Positions 15,248 to 21,032 of a stretch of DNA of 21,032 nt are shown piece after piece. Source of the stretch: Eggerthellaceae bacterium (GTDB lineage Bacteria; Actinomycetota; Coriobacteriia; Coriobacteriales; Eggerthellaceae); NCBI GenBank assembly GCA_017559045.1, contig JAFYTB010000188.1, positions 1-21,032 of the forward strand, written 5' to 3'. The notes below the pieces were generated by a model. It worked only from the letters and a program-made list of their open reading frames with translations, was not told the origin of the DNA and did not search any database. Numbering within the stretch: position 1 is the first letter of the stretch; each line of letters starts with the position of its first letter. Made by a program: the position numbers and the translations under genes.

Positions 15248-16555
15248 ATGACCGAATTTGAATCCGTTATACAACGCGGCCCTAAGACTGTATTCGAAGA
15301 ACGCAGGGAACGTGCGGTAACTGTTGGCGTCGATCGCCCCGGCTTAGCTTGGTCTCTTGCATCTTCTCTCGCCGAACTGGAGAGACTTGCTGACACCGCA
15401 GGTGCAGACGTAGTTGCAACAACCACTCAGAAACTCGACTCTCCGAATCCGAGAACCTTTGTAGGAAGCGGCAAGGCTGAGGAAATCGCCGATTTGTGCA
15501 GGGCTCACGCCGCCGATCTTGTGATCTTCGACGACGAGCTTACTCCTTCACAACAGTCCAATCTCGAAAAGATCGTAGGCAAGAAGGTCAAGGTCATTGA
15601 CCGCACCGCGCTCATTCTTGATATCTTCGCCCTTCATGCCACAACAAAAGAGGGCCGACTGCAGGTTCGACTCGCGCAAAATCAGTACCTTCTTCCGCGC
15701 CTGAGGGGCATGTGGGCTCACCTTGCCTCTAACCGCATGGGCGGTGGCGTTGGATCTCGTTTCGGTGAAGGCGAAAGCCAGCTCGAGGTCGACCGCCGTA
15801 TGGTTCGTAAGCGCATCACTTCTATCAAACGAGAGCTCAACCACCTTGCAGAAGTTCGCAATCTTCAACGCGAGAGTCGCTATGCAAGCGGAATGTTTAA
15901 GGTCGCTATTGCTGGATACACCAACGCAGGCAAGTCGAGTCTCATTAACCGTTTGACTAATGCCGATGTTCTAAGCTACGACAAGCTTTTCGCCACGCTT
16001 GATTCGACAACGCGTAAATATGAGCTCCCTGAGGGCAGAGAGATCACCATCACCGATACGGTTGGCTTTATCCAGAAGCTTCCCACGACCCTCGTGGAGG
16101 CCTTTAAGAGCACTCTTGACGAGATCACCGGAGCCGACTTTATCCTTCACGTTATTGACGCCTCATCTGACGAATTCGAGTCTCAGGTTGATTCCGTCAA
16201 TCAGATTCTTGACCAAATCGGCGCGCAGAGCATTCCAAGAATCGAAGTGTTCAATAAGTGCGATCTGCTTACCGAGGAAGAGTTAGCGGCTTTCAAATCT
16301 CGATTCCCCTTCTCCCTGCAGATTTCTGCACATACCGGACTTGGCATCGATGATCTCATCGAGCGAATCGCTCAGGCCGCTTCATCGTCAGATCAGCTTA
16401 TCGAGGTATTAATTCCCTACACGCGTGGCGATCTGGTCTCCATCGCCCATGAGAGATGCCACGTCATCTCCGAAACCCACAAGGAAGTCGGCACTCAAAT
16501 CATCATGAGGGTAGGGGAGTCGTACAGAAGCCTCTTCAGCAACTTCGAGTTCTAA
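15248..16555 (+). CDS. hflX: GTPase HflX
   Basis: HflX is a ribosome-associated GTPase that splits stalled ribosomes under stress. The 435-residue protein has the N-terminal HflX domain (NPRTFVGSGKAEEIADLC), the linker signature GGGVGSRFGEGESQLEVDRR, and the G domain with G1 GYTNAGKSS from residue 223, G3 DTVGF and G4 NKCD. A C-terminal domain of about 70 residues closes it. AAGGA at 15231-15235 lies 12 bases before the ATG. It is the last gene of the spoVS-miaB-miaA-hflX run and is followed by a strong hairpin shared with the convergent lexA. Confidence 0.95.
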   Translation: MTEFESVIQRGPKTVFEERRERAVTVGVDRPGLAWSLASSLAELERLADTAGADVVATTTQKLDSPNPRTFVGSGKAEEIADLCRAHAADLVIFDDELTPSQQSNLEKIVGKKVKVIDRTALILDIFALHATTKEGRLQVRLAQNQYLLPRLRGMWAHLASNRMGGGVGSRFGEGESQLEVDRRMVRKRITSIKRELNHLAEVRNLQRESRYASGMFKVAIAGYTNAGKSSLINRLTNADVLSYDKLFATLDSTTRKYELPEGREITITDTVGFIQKLPTTLVEAFKSTLDEITGADFILHVIDASSDEFESQVDSVNQILDQIGAQSIPRIEVFNKCDLLTEEELAAFKSRFPFSLQISAHTGLGIDDLIERIAQAASSSDQLIEVLIPYTRGDLVSIAHERCHVISETHKEVGTQIIMRVGESYRSLFSNFEF

Positions 16556-16588
16556 TACAACCAAAACAATTGAATCTATAACAATAAG

Positions 16589-16630
16589 TTCGGCCCCGTG
16601 AAGCAATCGCAAACGCTTCACGGGGCCGAA
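16589..16630. terminator. Bidirectional terminator between hflX and lexA
   Basis: TTCGGCCCCGTGAAGC at 16589-16604 and GCTTCACGGGGCCGAA at 16615-16630 form a perfect 16-bp stem with a 10-base loop. It lies between two genes that point towards each other. The T-content after the stem is modest on both strands (TCTTAAATT on plus, CTTATTGTT on minus), but the stem is by far the strongest in the window. Confidence 0.85.
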
Positions 16631-16668
16631 TCTTAAATTAAAAGTTTAGCAATGAAGAGCTTATGCGG

Positions 16669-17313
16669 TTAAACACGCCTAAACACAGCAACCACCTTGC
16701 CGGCAATGGAGCACTCAGAAACAATGATGGGCTCCATAGAGGAGTTTTCGGGCTGAAGGCGAATATGATCGCGCTCTTTATAGAAACGCTTCACAGTGGC
16801 GCCATCGTCAACGATAGCGACGACGATATCGCCGTTATTTGCAACGGGCTGCTCCTTTACCACGACATAGTCGCCATGATTAATTCCAGCTTCAATCATG
16901 GAATCGCCCCTCACGGCGAGCATGAAAGAAGCGGAATCACCAACGATCTCGACGGGAAGGCTCATGGTGTTAGTGATATTTTCTTCAGCAAGAATAGGAG
17001 AGCCGGCAGCAACGTCACCCACCAAGGGGACATTGATGACGTTAAAGCTCGAAGCAAAATATTCATCCTCAACAACAGGGCGAACATCGGAATCAAGGGA
17101 GTACGTAAGAGCAATAGAGCGAGACTTCAGAGGATCTCTCTTAATAAGGCCCTTATCTTCAAGCGCCTTCAGATGAACATGCACAGTAGAAGGGGAGGAG
17201 AGACCGAGAGCCTGGCAGACCTCACGAACAGTGGGACCGTAGCCCTTTTCCCTGATGCAATCTTCAATACAGCTTAAGACGGCCTGCTGACGTTTAGTGA
17301 CCTTATCAGCCAT
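16669..17313 (-). CDS. lexA: SOS response repressor LexA
   Basis: LexA represses DNA-damage genes and is inactivated by RecA-stimulated self-cleavage. The 214-residue protein has an N-terminal winged helix-turn-helix (KRQQAVLSCIEDCIREKGYG, then PTVREVCQALGLSSPSTVHVHLKALEDKG as recognition region). The scissile A103-G104 bond lies in GDVAAGSP, and the catalytic serine S138 (RGDSMIEAGI) and lysine K175 (GATVKRFYKE) are present. The start chosen is the ATG at 17311-17313: CCTCC on the plus strand at 17320-17324 gives GGAGG with 6-base spacing. The longer frame upstream would translate through the operators and has no site. It is predicted to be autoregulated through three boxes at 17328-17397. 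Confidence 0.97.
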   Translation of the reverse strand: MADKVTKRQQAVLSCIEDCIREKGYGPTVREVCQALGLSSPSTVHVHLKALEDKGLIKRDPLKSRSIALTYSLDSDVRPVVEDEYFASSFNVINVPLVGDVAAGSPILAEENITNTMSLPVEIVGDSASFMLAVRGDSMIEAGINHGDYVVVKEQPVANNGDIVVAIVDDGATVKRFYKERDHIRLQPENSSMEPIIVSECSIAGKVVAVFRRV

Positions 17314-17327
17314 TAGAATCCTCCAAG

Positions 17328-17341
17328 AGAACAAATGTTTG
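17328..17341. promoter_or_regulatory. LexA box 1 (lexA leader)
   Basis: AGAACAAATGTTTG matches 13 of 14 positions of CGAACRNRYGTTYG. It lies 15 to 28 bp upstream of the lexA ATG, inside the predicted lexA leader (about +27 to +40), where it could block elongation or strengthen looping with the other boxes. Confidence 0.75.
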
Positions 17342-17349
17342 CTTTTCTG

Positions 17350-17378
17350 TTGACATGAACTTTTGTTCGATTTATTAT
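17350..17378 (+). promoter_or_regulatory. SOS promoter of the small divergent gene, with LexA box 2
   Basis: A perfect TTGACA at 17350-17355 and TATTAT at 17373-17378 are separated by 17 bp. LexA box 2, TGAACTTTTGTTCG at 17356-17369, fills the spacer directly after the -35. Transcription would begin near 17385, inside box 3. This is predicted to be a strong promoter that is tightly shut by LexA. Confidence 0.8.
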
Positions 17379-17402
17379 AACAACGAACAAAAGTTCTTGC
17401 AA
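17374..17402 (-). promoter_or_regulatory. lexA promoter, with LexA box 3
   Basis: On the minus strand TTGCAA (plus 17397-17402) and a perfect TATAAT (plus 17374-17379) are separated by 17 bp. LexA box 3, CGAACAAAAGTTCT at 17384-17397 on the plus strand, lies in the spacer. Transcription leftward would begin near 17367, inside box 2. The -10 overlaps the -10 of the rightward promoter, so polymerase can use only one direction at a time. Confidence 0.8.
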
Positions 17403-17421
17403 TAATAGGCAGGGGATGAAA

Positions 17422-17706
17422 ATGAATCAGCAGAAGCATTCATACGGCGTAAACGGCAGCTCCGCCCTTAAGCACGTCGAAGCACCGCGTTCCAACGCTC
17501 GTGTAATTCAATTTCCTTCCGACCTCATCAAAGTTGAACGCAGCTACGGTATCGAAAGCGTCAGCCACAGAAACCAGGCAAGATCCATTGATCCCGCACG
17601 TGGAAGCCTTGCCGGTAGGCCCCTCAATATGTTCAGCAAGGCAGAAACGGCAGCTATGTTCGTCATCTGCACCGTGGTAACTTTTGCAGCATTTTTCTGC
17701 ATCTAA
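17422..17706 (+). CDS. Small tail-anchored membrane protein, predicted SOS-induced (candidate division inhibitor)
   Basis: The product has 94 residues from the ATG at 17422, or 96 from the ATG at 17416. The later start is preferred because AGGGG at 17411-17415 is 6 bases from it and touches the earlier one. About 70 polar, mildly basic residues (RVIQFPSDLIKVERSYGIES in the middle) are followed by one hydrophobic helix at the very C-terminus (AETAAMFVICTVVTFAAFFC). This suggests a tail-anchored protein with its bulk in the cytoplasm. No LysM or other domain was recognised. It is divergent from lexA and has a near-consensus promoter with LexA boxes in the spacer and at the start site. The same place holds yneA in Bacillus, divS in Corynebacterium and Rv2719c in Mycobacterium, which stop division during SOS. 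A similar role is inferred from position and control, not from sequence similarity. Confidence 0.75.
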   Translation: MNQQKHSYGVNGSSALKHVEAPRSNARVIQFPSDLIKVERSYGIESVSHRNQARSIDPARGSLAGRPLNMFSKAETAAMFVICTVVTFAAFFCI

Positions 17707-17729
17707 AATAAGTCAAAATATCAGCCTTG

Positions 17730-17768
17730 CAATGCGCATCCGCCAAAACAATCAGGCGATGCGCATTG
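17730..17768 (+). terminator. Terminator-like hairpin after the small SOS gene
   Basis: CAATGCGCAT at 17730-17739 pairs with ATGCGCATTG at 17759-17768, and after one bulged C (17740) CGCC pairs with GGCG. This gives a 14-bp stem with a 10-base loop, followed by TGTTTATAT. It lies 24 bases after the stop codon and would separate this gene from nrdR. Confidence 0.7.
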
Positions 17769-17791
17769 TGTTTATATGGACACACAAACAT

Positions 17792-17842
17792 CTTTATATA
17801 GTGAATAAGCACTAGATATAGCCCGTAATTCACTATATGTTG
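17792..17842. promoter_or_regulatory. Three tandem NrdR-box-like sites upstream of nrdR
   Basis: The NrdR-box core is CwAtATaTwG. CTTTATATAG at 17792-17801, CTAGATATAG at 17812-17821 and CTATATGTTG at 17833-17842 each match 9 of 10 positions. Their starts are 20 and 21 bp apart, two helical turns, so all lie on one face of the DNA. The outer two are also arms of an 11-bp perfect inverted repeat (ATATAGTGAAT 17796-17806, ATTCACTATAT 17828-17838). Autoregulation of nrdR-dut by NrdR is inferred. A separate -35/-10 pair could not be assigned. Confidence 0.55.
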
Positions 17843-17875
17843 TATGATTCTTCAAAACCTAGTAAGGAGAATCAT

Positions 17876-18322
17876 ATGCGTTGCCCACAGTGCAATCATC
17901 TGGAAACCAAAGTCATTGACTCCAGGTCGGCAGACGAAGGTGCATCGATCCGCAGAAGAAGAGAATGCCTTCGTTGCGAGCATCGTTTCACCACCTACGA
18001 ACGCCTCGGTGAAAACCCGATCATCGTGATCAAAGCTGACGGTTCTTCAGAGGTATACGAACGTCAAAAATTGCTTAGAGGACTCCTCATTGCATGCGCC
18101 AAACGTCCTATAAGCCCTGATCAGATCGATGAATTGATCTGCAGTATCGAGCGCTCGCTTCGAAGCTCGCAAAAAACCGAGATCAGATCCAGGGATCTTG
18201 GTGAAATGGCATTAGCACGCCTCGCAAAACTTGATCATGTTGCATACATTCGATTTGCAAGCGTATACAAGGACTTTAAAACCGCAGACGAATTCTCTAA
18301 GGCCCTTAAGGAGCTTAAGTAA
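17876..18322 (+). CDS. nrdR: Transcriptional repressor NrdR
   Basis: NrdR represses ribonucleotide reductase genes in response to ATP/dATP. The 148-residue protein has an N-terminal zinc ribbon with C3, C6, C31 and C34 (MRCPQCNHLETKVIDSR and RRRRECLRCEHRF), followed by an ATP-cone domain (IIVIKADGSSEVYERQKLLR onward). The start is the ATG at 17876, with AAGGAG at 17864-17869 and the family-typical opening MRCPQC; the open frame extends further upstream but without support. The stop overlaps the dut start by one base (TAATG), so the pair is coupled. No ribonucleotide reductase gene is in the window. Confidence 0.96.
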   Translation: MRCPQCNHLETKVIDSRSADEGASIRRRRECLRCEHRFTTYERLGENPIIVIKADGSSEVYERQKLLRGLLIACAKRPISPDQIDELICSIERSLRSSQKTEIRSRDLGEMALARLAKLDHVAYIRFASVYKDFKTADEFSKALKELK

Positions 18323-18765
18323 TGAACAACTTGAACGTCCATATCAAAATGCTCGATTGCGATATGGAAGTGCCTGCATACGCGCACGAGGGCGATGCCG
18401 GACTTGATCTTCGCTCGACCATAGATTTCAGTCTTAAGCCCGGAGAGAGAAAGCTCATTCCTTGCGGCTTTGCAATTGCAATACCCGAAGGTTATGCCGG
18501 ACTTGTAATTCCCAGAAGCGGACTGGCGGCTAAACACGGTATTTCCATTGTCAATGCACCTGGATTGATCGATAGCGGATACCGTGGTGAAATTAAAGTC
18601 ATCCTCATCAATACAGATGCAGAATGCGCCTTTGAGGCAAAACGCGGAGATCGAATTGCGCAGCTTATGATCACAGCTGTGCCTACGGTAGAACTTCATG
18701 TATCCGATGAGCTTACTGATTCAGATCGAGGCATCGGAGGTTTTGGAAGCAGCGGTATCCAATAA
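18322..18765 (+). CDS. dut: dUTP diphosphatase (dUTPase)
   Basis: The enzyme hydrolyses dUTP to dUMP and pyrophosphate, keeping uracil out of DNA and supplying dUMP for dTMP synthesis. The 147-residue protein is a trimeric-type dUTPase with all five motifs: DAGLDLRS from 25, PRSGLAAKHGI from 64, NAPGLIDSGYRGEIKV with catalytic D84, RGDRIAQLMI from 108, and RGIGGFGSSG from 136. Its ATG overlaps the nrdR stop (TAATG), so both genes of dNTP control are translated together. Confidence 0.97.
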   Translation: MNNLNVHIKMLDCDMEVPAYAHEGDAGLDLRSTIDFSLKPGERKLIPCGFAIAIPEGYAGLVIPRSGLAAKHGISIVNAPGLIDSGYRGEIKVILINTDAECAFEAKRGDRIAQLMITAVPTVELHVSDELTDSDRGIGGFGSSGIQ

Positions 18766-18824
18766 CCAATTGGTACCAGAGTTTCATCAAAGACACACCA
18801 GACAGTTCAAGGGCCAGAAACTCG

Positions 18825-18874
18825 CGTTTTAAGGTAATTTGATACATCCAGAAACAAGATGGGGCCTTAAAACG
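18825..18874. repeat. 10-bp inverted repeat downstream of dut
   Basis: CGTTTTAAGG at 18825-18834 and CCTTAAAACG at 18865-18874 are exact reverse complements around a 30-base loop, in the 162-bp gap after dut. No T-run follows closely; five Ts occur near 18893. It may be a weak transcript end or an operator for the gene at 18928. Confidence 0.5.
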
Positions 18875-18927
18875 GCTTAGAATCGGTCACTATTTTTACC
18901 CCTCAATTCGTCCAAGAAAGTAAGGCA

Positions 18928-19308
18928 ATGGATAACAACCATCACAACGAGAAGTCTTCATTCGAGCAAATTAAATCGGCTCAAACCATGATTACCATTG
19001 CGACCATAGCGGCACCAGTGTCTTTGATCTTCGGCGGCGTGCTGCTTAGCGCTATTGCATTCATCTGCGGTCCGGTAGGTCGCAAAAGGCTCCTCAAGGT
19101 AACGCCAAGCAATGCAGCAGAAGCTACGGCCATGCAGTCTGCTGCAAAGTCCGTAAAGATGGCATTGATCATGTGTGTAATCGCGCTGAGCTTGAATTTG
19201 ATTTCTGCATACATGATGTATCCGGCTTATATCGAGTTGCTGCAAACCGCTGGTACCGCTGACATTTCGACAAGCACGGTCACAACCCAGTCTTCCATCT
19301 GGGGTTAA
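18928..19308 (+). CDS. Small hypothetical membrane protein with two helices
   Basis: The 126-residue product is not recognised. After a polar, His/Asn-rich start (MDNNHHNEKSSFEQIKSAQ) come a hydrophobic helix at about 21-48 and a basic loop (GRKRLLKVTPS). A second helix lies at about 77-96, and a Thr/Ser-rich tail ends the protein. Both helices are long and well separated, and the loop charge suggests that the loop is cytoplasmic. Upstream AAGG lies only 2 bases from the ATG, so initiation is poorly supported, but the clean helix pattern and codon use resemble the rest of the chromosome. It stands alone between dut and the transposase region. Confidence 0.6.
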   Translation: MDNNHHNEKSSFEQIKSAQTMITIATIAAPVSLIFGGVLLSAIAFICGPVGRKRLLKVTPSNAAEATAMQSAAKSVKMALIMCVIALSLNLISAYMMYPAYIELLQTAGTADISTSTVTTQSSIWG

Positions 19309-19692
19309 TCCCTAGATATGTATTCCTGATAATATATGTTATGTAAACTATCATAACTGCAGGTCAGGGGTTGATTGGTCGATTGAGCGACCTAATGCAG
19401 GTTTTTTGCAGGAGATGCTGAGGTCTGCGTGGAGTCCTTCGAACCGCTGGTCCCGGCACCAGAAAGTCGTGCATGGAGTTCGTCAATTGCGGTTTCGGAT
19501 GGCTTTTCAATGCCTCTTGACATAGACTAAGGTACAGCCGAACAGGCCCCTTGGCAAGCCTTTGTTGGACTTAACGCATGGGTTTTTCCAAGTGGCAGTT
19601 TCGTCTGCCCATTCGGTTGTGCATCCGTCTTCCGACGCTCTTTGCTTACATCAAGATGGGTCTAGGCTCTCGTTGCTGCGGCGCAGGGTCCG
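19309..19692. other. 384-bp region without a gene beside the IS30-type transposase
   Basis: No convincing coding frame was found. Short dyads are present: GTTATG at 19338-19343 with CATAAC at 19352-19357; GGTCG-x6-CGACC near 19377-19392 with six Ts 9 bases later; CTGGT/ACCAG near 19447-19462; and GGCAG/CTGCC near 19592-19607. The left end of the insertion sequence must lie somewhere here if the element is intact, but no terminal repeat or target duplication could be fixed because the other end is outside the window. Confidence 0.5.
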
Positions 19693-19717
19693 CTAAACCA
19701 GATGCGGCAGTAACGAG
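19669..19717 (-). terminator. Imperfect hairpin spanning the transposase stop codon
   Basis: CTCGTTGCTGCGGC at 19669-19682 pairs with GCGGCAGTAACGAG at 19704-19717 at 12 of 14 positions (one G-U on the plus strand), with a 21-base loop that holds the transposase stop (TAG, 19693-19695 complement). It has no T-run. It may be a 3' structure of the transposase message or part of the element's end. Confidence 0.4.
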
Positions 19718-21012
19718 GGCTTCAGCGTAACTTCCTCGGGAACCACCTTCTCGATTCCCAACAGCTCGAACAGCTCCTTCGGCAACACCGCCAGGGCAAG
19801 GTCGACTGGCGCTACATCCCCGAGAGAAGGTCGGGCATAGGAGTTAACATGGCTCGCGACCAGCGCGAGATCCTCTTCAGTCAGCGCCTCGAAGCACGTT
19901 TTCTTCGGGAGTATCGTGCGCAGAATCGCGTGGTTTCGTTCGGCTGAGCCCTTCTGGTCCGGGCGGTTGGGATCACAATAGTAAACGCGACAGCGCTTCT
20001 CCCCTTCCACCAGGCACGATGACTCGATCGCATCAAAGTCGTTGAATTCGTGACCGTGATCGGTAACGACCAGACCCAGATGCTTTCGGAAAGCCTCGAG
20101 TCCAATGGACTCCTCAATGACGTCCAGAGCGTGCTTCACCTCGGCGCGTGTATGCTCCTGCAGAAGGATCATGATCTGGAAGCCAAGCTTGCGGAACATC
20201 AGCGTGAGTATCGTCTTCTTGCTCCCGCGGGCGCTCTCCACGCAATCCATCTCCACTACCATTTCCCTCTCCTCGCCAGCGAGCTGCGTGAAGTCGTCGT
20301 AGGTACGACCGTCGTACAGCGGATTTAGCGAGGGTTCCGCCGGCTTCTTCTTTCGCTTCTTGTACTTTACGGCCTTCGGAAGGTCGATGGTCATGATGTC
20401 CAGGATGCCGTTCTCGATGTAGACGCGGAAGGTACGCGCGGTCACCGGGAACATACCTGGATGAGTCGACCAGATATGCTCCAGGCTCTGCCCCTTCTTC
20501 AGGAGAGGCTTCACCACCTCGACCATCGCTACGAGCTCATCAGCGTCGAGGTTTACTCCGCGGCGGGTTTCACGCATGCGCTCGTCGGCCTTATCTTGAG
20601 CCGCGCGGGCATCGTAGAACCATCGCTGGCAGTCGCAGAAGGTCCCCGATCCCACGTAGGGGCATGCATTGCATACGTATGGGCGCTTCTCGAGTTGCTT
20701 GCACTGCCTGGGCTCGAACTTCGCGCACTTCATCGTGCAGTCAGCCTTCTTGCAGTCCTTGCAGGAGCCCCCGCAGCCCGTTCCGCAAAGGTCCCTCTCG
20801 CAACACCAGGTGCGCCTCGTGCAGATGTTCCTCCGCCTTCTGACGTTCACCTTTCCCTCCCTGGCTATCCTGTTTCGCTTGACCTCCCTCATCACCGTCG
20901 TTCCGTCAACCCCGACTTTGCGGCTGATGAAGGCGTACGAGCGGCCTGAGTCGAGCGAGTGCTCGATGAACTTCCTGTCGTAGTAATCCAAGTGCTTTCT
21001 CTCTCCCGGCAT
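19693..21012 (-). CDS. IS30-family transposase with a cysteine-rich insertion
   Basis: The 439-residue protein is a DDE transposase of the IS30 family. An N-terminal HTH of the IS30 type (LDYYDRKFIEHSLDSGRSYA, then ISRKVGVDGTTVMREVKRN) is followed by a stretch with 14 cysteines between residues 64 and 128. The RNase-H-like core carries D256 (VVEMDCVES), D318 (LVVTDHGHEF) and E358 (PDQKGSAERNHAILR). The catalytic triad is complete and the frame uninterrupted, so it may be active. The ATG at 21010-21012 is preceded on the minus strand by GGAAGG about 6 bases upstream. Base composition is visibly richer in G and C than the neighbouring genes, consistent with transfer. Confidence 0.92.
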   Translation of the reverse strand: MPGERKHLDYYDRKFIEHSLDSGRSYAFISRKVGVDGTTVMREVKRNRIAREGKVNVRRRRNICTRRTWCCERDLCGTGCGGSCKDCKKADCTMKCAKFEPRQCKQLEKRPYVCNACPYVGSGTFCDCQRWFYDARAAQDKADERMRETRRGVNLDADELVAMVEVVKPLLKKGQSLEHIWSTHPGMFPVTARTFRVYIENGILDIMTIDLPKAVKYKKRKKKPAEPSLNPLYDGRTYDDFTQLAGEEREMVVEMDCVESARGSKKTILTLMFRKLGFQIMILLQEHTRAEVKHALDVIEESIGLEAFRKHLGLVVTDHGHEFNDFDAIESSCLVEGEKRCRVYYCDPNRPDQKGSAERNHAILRTILPKKTCFEALTEEDLALVASHVNSYARPSLGDVAPVDLALAVLPKELFELLGIEKVVPEEVTLKPSLLPHLV

Positions 21013-21032
21013 AATTCACCTTCCCTTCCCGC

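Larger units (their letters stand above)
19561..21032 (-). mobile_element. Insertion sequence of the IS30 family (ends not defined)
   Basis: The element contains one full transposase gene. The right end lies beyond the window, as only 20 bases precede the transposase ATG. The left boundary is a guess: TGTTGGACTTAA at 19563-19574 resembles the terminal sequences I recall for some IS30-family elements, but this could not be tested against the opposite end. Confidence 0.45.

Noticed and set aside
17314..17439. N-terminal extension of LexA to 256 residues
   Set aside because: It would translate the operator and promoter region; the ATG at 17313 has GGAGG at ideal spacing and fits family length.
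17837..17875. Longer NrdR start giving MLYDSSKPSKENH before MRCPQC
   Set aside because: It would start inside an NrdR-like box, lacks a ribosome-binding site, and the family begins at MRCPxC; AAGGAG precedes the ATG at 17876.
1..21032. CRISPR array, tRNA, rRNA or tmRNA
   Set aside because: No regular repeat-spacer array and no tRNA-like cloverleaf or conserved RNA ends were seen in the gaps.

Overview
The window is a stretch of core chromosome from a bacterium of moderate, roughly 50% GC content, most likely a member of the Coriobacteriia (Atopobium/Lancefieldella-like Actinomycetota). This assignment is an inference from three things: RNase J, RNase Y, SpoVS and a Gram-positive type LexA occur together; the intergenic operators look like the Gram-positive GAAC-N4-GTTC SOS box; and the gene order resembles the Bacillus rnjB-spoIIIE-ymfM-pgsA-cinA-recA-rny-ymdB-spoVS-miaB block. 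No RNA genes, CRISPR arrays or prophage genes were seen.

Layout from left to right. (1) The 3' end of an RNase J gene. (2) A tightly packed run ftsK - RodZ-like HTH membrane protein - yajQ - rimO - pgsA - cinA/pncC, covering chromosome segregation, cell shape, ribosomal protein modification, phospholipid synthesis and nucleotide repair. (3) A 425-bp non-coding region carrying an SOS-type recA promoter, then recA-recX with a 14-bp hairpin in the first codons of recX. (4) A structured leader followed by rny (RNase Y), overlapped by an uncharacterised GHKL ATPase gene. (5) spoVS-miaB-miaA-hflX: a SpoVS/Alba-like protein, both enzymes that build ms2i6A37 on tRNA, and a ribosome-splitting GTPase. 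This run ends at a strong terminator shared with the convergent lexA. (6) lexA and, divergent from it, a small tail-anchored membrane protein gene, sharing a near-symmetric bidirectional promoter with LexA boxes. (7) nrdR-dut, controlling dNTP supply and excluding dUTP, with three NrdR-box-like sites upstream. (8) A small two-helix membrane protein of unknown function, then about 380 bp without a gene, then an IS30-family transposase on the minus strand that runs to the right edge.

The main theme is DNA damage and replication: recA, recX, lexA, nrdR, dut and ftsK. The most interesting candidate is the lexA-divergent gene at 17422-17706. It sits where Bacillus has yneA, Corynebacterium has divS and Mycobacterium has Rv2719c, all SOS-induced division inhibitors, but it has no LysM domain and is only about 94 residues long with a C-terminal membrane anchor. 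Its promoter (TTGACA-17-TATTAT) and the lexA promoter (TTGCAA-17-TATAAT, other strand) overlap in their -10 elements. Each holds a LexA box in its spacer, and three boxes follow one another at exactly 28 bp. Other points of interest are the rny leader, the GHKL ATPase in the ymdB position, and a possible extra LexA box ahead of spoVS-miaB.
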